Below, in pieces: positions 30,750-33,076 of a stretch of DNA of 33,076 nucleotides. How positions within the stretch are numbered: the first letter of the stretch is position 1; every line of letters starts with the position of its first letter. This DNA is from Bacillota bacterium (lineage in GTDB: Bacteria > Bacillota > UBA4882 > UBA10575), in contig JAAYGG010000109.1 in the NCBI GenBank assembly GCA_012727895.1, forward strand, positions 1-33,076, in the 5' to 3' direction. The notes beneath the pieces are model-generated. The model was given only the letters and a program-made list of their open reading frames with translations. It made no database searches and was not told the origin of the DNA. The position numbers and the translations under genes were made by a program.

Positions 30750-32003
30750 CTAGAAGATATCCCCCTGCAAGGCCGTAAGGATACGGGCCAAAGCCAGCTT
30801 GGCATGGAAATAGGAGAGGCAGCCCTGGACATAAAGGCTGTAAGGCGGGGTTACTGGAGCATCGGCACTCAACTCACTGGTGGAGCCGGAAATAAACGTC
30901 CCGGCCGCCATAACCACCTTTTTTTGATAACCGGGCATAACGGCCGGTTCCGGGGAAACATAACTCTCCACCGGGGAGGCCTGTTGCAGGCTCCGGCAGA
31001 CTTTAAGTAATAACCCGGCTGAGCCCAGGTCAATCCTCTGGATAATATCGGTCCGCTCCGCTTCCGGTTCCGGCGCCACCGGAAAGCCGAGATCTTGAAA
31101 AACCTGGGCGAAAAGGGCGGCCGTCTTCAGCATCTCTGTCACGCGGTGGGGCGCGTCAAAGAAACCCTGGAAAAACAAGCGCAGGTTCAGTAAGGACGGG
31201 CCCACCTCATCCTCCAGGCCGGGGGCATAAAGCCTCGCCGCCACCTGCTTAACCAGGTCTTTATCCCCCACCACGTAACCACCGCCGGGCAGCCAGCCCC
31301 CACCCGGGTTTTTCATTAAGGAACCGGCCGTAAGGTGGGCGCCAACCCCGGGGGGTTCAAGGGTTTCCGTGAATTCGCCGTAGCAATTGTCCACAAAGAG
31401 CACGGGGCAATCATCCAACTGCCGGAGGCGGGTAAAAACTGTAGCCATTTCGTCCAGGCCAAGAGAAGGCCGGTGCTCATACCCGCAGGAGCGCTGGAAG
31501 GCGATTACCCTGGTGGCGGGGGTTATGGCCCGGAGGACGCCGTCCAGATCGATCCTCCCGTCCGCCCGCAAGGGAACGGTCTTGGTGGTAATGCCAAACT
31601 CCTTCAGGTTCCCGGGGACGTTTCCTTCCAAACCGGTGATTGTCCGCAAAGTGTCATAGGGTTGGCCGGTGGCAAAGAGTAATTCGTCGCCCGGGCGGAG
31701 AATACCGGAAAGGCAGCAATAGATTATATGGGTTCCGGAGACGATCTGCTGCCGGACCAGCGCCGCTTCCGCTCCGAAGACCCGGGCAAAGACCCGCTCC
31801 AGGGTTTCCCGGCCGGCGTCGGCATAGCCGTAACCGGTCGAGACTGTGAAATGATGGGTCCCCACTCTTTCCTTTTGAAAAGCCTCCAACATCCGCTCCT
31901 GGTTCTGCAGGCCCCTTTCCTCAAAAATGGCAAAAACCGGTTGTAATCTCTCCTCCGCTGCTCTGATCAACTCATGAATCCTGGGTTCCGGCCTTGTCGA
32001 CAA
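30750..32003 (-). CDS. PLP-dependent aluminium-resistance/methionine-gamma-lyase-like enzyme (YnbB)
   Basis: The 417-residue protein belongs to the YnbB / aluminium resistance group of fold-type I PLP enzymes, related to methionine gamma-lyase and cystathionine lyases. The motifs are GTHIIYCCLSG-like sequence near 90-100, FVDNCYGEFTE with the PLP-binding Asp, and the Schiff-base Lys in GSLMKNPGG. Length and order fit the family. The TTG start at 32003 lies inside the end of pheA, with AAGGAGG nine bases upstream, so the two are translationally coupled. The substrate is probably a sulfur amino acid, but family members are poorly tested. Confidence 0.92.
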   Translation of the reverse strand: MSTRPEPRIHELIRAAEERLQPVFAIFEERGLQNQERMLEAFQKERVGTHHFTVSTGYGYADAGRETLERVFARVFGAEAALVRQQIVSGTHIIYCCLSGILRPGDELLFATGQPYDTLRTITGLEGNVPGNLKEFGITTKTVPLRADGRIDLDGVLRAITPATRVIAFQRSCGYEHRPSLGLDEMATVFTRLRQLDDCPVLFVDNCYGEFTETLEPPGVGAHLTAGSLMKNPGGGWLPGGGYVVGDKDLVKQVAARLYAPGLEDEVGPSLLNLRLFFQGFFDAPHRVTEMLKTAALFAQVFQDLGFPVAPEPEAERTDIIQRIDLGSAGLLLKVCRSLQQASPVESYVSPEPAVMPGYQKKVVMAAGTFISGSTSELSADAPVTPPYSLYVQGCLSYFHAKLALARILTALQGDIF

Positions 32004-32862
32004 CGGGTTTTTCCTCCTTTTTCCGGTGGGGATAACTGCCCAATACCTTCTTCCAACCGTCGGTGACCCGCACTTTCTGCTCCACCTTGTTCAAGGCGTT
32101 TTTCAGTCCCGGATCCGACTTGTGCCCGATCATCTCGAAAATCAGGACATACTCCTGGGGGCGCACTTTGTAGGGACGGGACTGGACAAAAGTCAAGTCA
32201 ATATTATTCTCGGCAAAAAAACCGGTAATCTCGTGTAATTGCCCGGGGCGGTTCACCCCGAACCTGACGGCCAGGAGGGTCCGGTCATTGCCCGTGGGCG
32301 GGCTGTCGGTCAGCCCGCAAACGAAAAATCTCGTCTCATTATTGGGATAATCGGCCAAGTTTTCATGGAGGATATTCAACCCGTACTCCCGGGCGGTCCG
32401 GGGCGAGCATAAAGCCGCTACCCCCGGTTCTTCCAGGGCTTTTACCGCTGCTTCCGCAGTGGAGGCGACAGGTACCTGCAGGAGCGTGGGAAACAGGTTG
32501 TCCAGGGAATGGGCGCACTGATTGAGGGCGGAAGGATGCGAAAAGATCTTCTCCACTTCGCCGGGGGATTTCATCTTCCCGGCCAGGACGTATTCGATAC
32601 TGACGTGGACCTCGTCATTGACTTTGATAAAATCGTGAAAGTCAATAAGCGCATCGAAGGTGATGCCAATAATCCCGTCCACCATGTTTTCTGCCGGCAA
32701 GACCGCCCGGTCCGCCCGGTATGACTCCACTTCCTGGAGACAGTCGAAGATATTATGGAACTTTATTTTTGCCGGATCAACCTTTCCAGTTACGCGTTTC
32801 TGGTAAATCAAAGCGGCTTCTTCAGAAAATGTGCCCTTTGGTCCTAAAGTTACGATCTGCAT
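31972..32862 (-). CDS. pheA: Prephenate dehydratase with C-terminal ACT domain
   Basis: Prephenate dehydratase makes phenylpyruvate for phenylalanine synthesis. The 296-residue protein begins with the diagnostic LGPKGTFSEEAA, has PAENMVDGIIG at the position of the catalytic PxEN motif, and NETRFFVCG as the Thr-Arg-Phe motif. An ACT domain (about 192-270; GQLHEITGFF and FVQSRPYK, cf. the ESRP phenylalanine site) suggests feedback inhibition. The Ala in PAEN and the SRP variant depart from the textbook enzymes, so it belongs to a less studied branch. GGAGG seven bases before the ATG fixes the start. A good promoter lies upstream at 32914-32943. Confidence 0.9.
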   Translation of the reverse strand: MQIVTLGPKGTFSEEAALIYQKRVTGKVDPAKIKFHNIFDCLQEVESYRADRAVLPAENMVDGIIGITFDALIDFHDFIKVNDEVHVSIEYVLAGKMKSPGEVEKIFSHPSALNQCAHSLDNLFPTLLQVPVASTAEAAVKALEEPGVAALCSPRTAREYGLNILHENLADYPNNETRFFVCGLTDSPPTGNDRTLLAVRFGVNRPGQLHEITGFFAENNIDLTFVQSRPYKVRPQEYVLIFEMIGHKSDPGLKNALNKVEQKVRVTDGWKKVLGSYPHRKKEEKPVVDKAGTQDS

Positions 32863-32913
32863 CTACCATCCTCCCCTGCTTCCCCTTTTTACCCGGTCTT
32901 TCTGATTTAAGTA

Positions 32914-32943
32914 AATTTACCATATAAAAAAGGCTCTTGTCAA
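32914..32943 (-). promoter_or_regulatory. Probable pheA promoter
   Basis: On the minus strand a perfect TTGACA (32938-32943) precedes TAAATT (32914-32919) by 18 bases. The -10 is weak. Confidence 0.5.
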
Positions 32944-32968
32944 GAGAATCTGCGGGCAATGCGGGTAA

Positions 32969-33001
32969 TAAGAAAATGGGCACTGTGCCCATTTTCTTTT
33001 C
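32969..33001. terminator. Perfect hairpin between pheA and the upstream gene
   Basis: AAGAAAATGGGCA and TGCCCATTTTCTT pair fully around a CTG loop, with T-rich flanks on both strands. It lies about 30 bases after the stop of the partial gene, so it most likely ends that transcript before the pheA promoter. Confidence 0.8.
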
Positions 33002-33029
33002 GAAAGACTAATTTCTAATCCAGCTTAAT

Positions 33030-33076
33030 TTAAATCTGGTCGATCTGCGGTTCTTTATTCAGGGTGGACTCCCCGC
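33030..33076 (-). CDS. C-terminal end of an unidentified gene (partial)
   Basis: On the minus strand one frame reads GESTLNKEPQIDQI and then stops at 33030-33032, right before the strong hairpin. The placement before a terminator supports a true gene end, but the 14 residues are too few to name it and the rest lies outside the window. Confidence 0.4.
   Translation of the reverse strand, partial: GESTLNKEPQIDQI

Overview
The window reads as a piece of chromosome from an anaerobic, hydrogen-metabolising member of the Bacillota (Firmicutes). Firmicute hallmarks are Rex, a divergent lexA/yneA pair with Bacillus-type SOS boxes, a SpoIIE-type phosphatase, a YhfC-type membrane protease, high-molecular-weight rubredoxin and a signal-less LysM array of the spore-coat kind. 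Two proteins argue that the cell has an outer membrane: a POTRA plus Omp85-type barrel (17241-18515), and a small secreted barrel-like protein ending in Phe (9594-10085). A diderm clostridial lineage of the Limnochordia/Hydrogenispora sort would fit. That placement is inference; no rRNA or tRNA gene was seen.

Region 1 (1-9500) is a redox and hydrogen island. A creatininase-family hydrolase is followed by rex, whose promoter carries a perfect Rex operator. Then come a small thioredoxin-like [2Fe-2S] protein, a PAS-containing sensory-type [FeFe] hydrogenase (HydS-like), a SpoIIE-type phosphatase, and the HydC, HydB and HydA subunits of an electron-bifurcating [FeFe] hydrogenase. Overlapping stops and starts and a strong terminator at about 9461-9497 mark one operon. 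The likely logic is that Rex reads NADH/NAD+, the HydS/phosphatase pair reads hydrogen or redox state, and HydABC makes H2 from NADH plus reduced ferredoxin.

Region 2 (9500-18515) is an envelope and signalling region, AT-rich at first. It holds a divergent pair (small OM-barrel-like protein; secreted TolB-like beta-propeller with a 21-bp tandem repeat at its 3' end), a hybrid histidine kinase with a MEDS domain, an unrecognised multi-pass membrane protein, an exported C45-type Ntn hydrolase with a TPR-like tail, and the Omp85-type barrel.

Region 3 (18600-23620) holds Hrb (flavin domain plus rubredoxin), an L,D-transpeptidase with LysM repeats, a CE15-like carbohydrate esterase, a YhfC-type membrane protease and, on the minus strand, a five-module LysM protein. 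Bases 23620-24586 have no credible gene but contain a hairpin, a G-rich patch and a hexamer-based tandem repeat.

Region 4 (24587-33076) is mostly minus strand: a DUF445 protein, a MarR regulator, an exported alpha/beta hydrolase, YneA, then lexA (plus strand), two small unknown proteins, an MgtC-family protein, a zinc-ribbon membrane protein, an aluminium-resistance/methionine-gamma-lyase-like PLP enzyme, prephenate dehydratase, and the last codons of one further gene. The lexA-yneA spacer has three SOS boxes placed on recognisable promoters.
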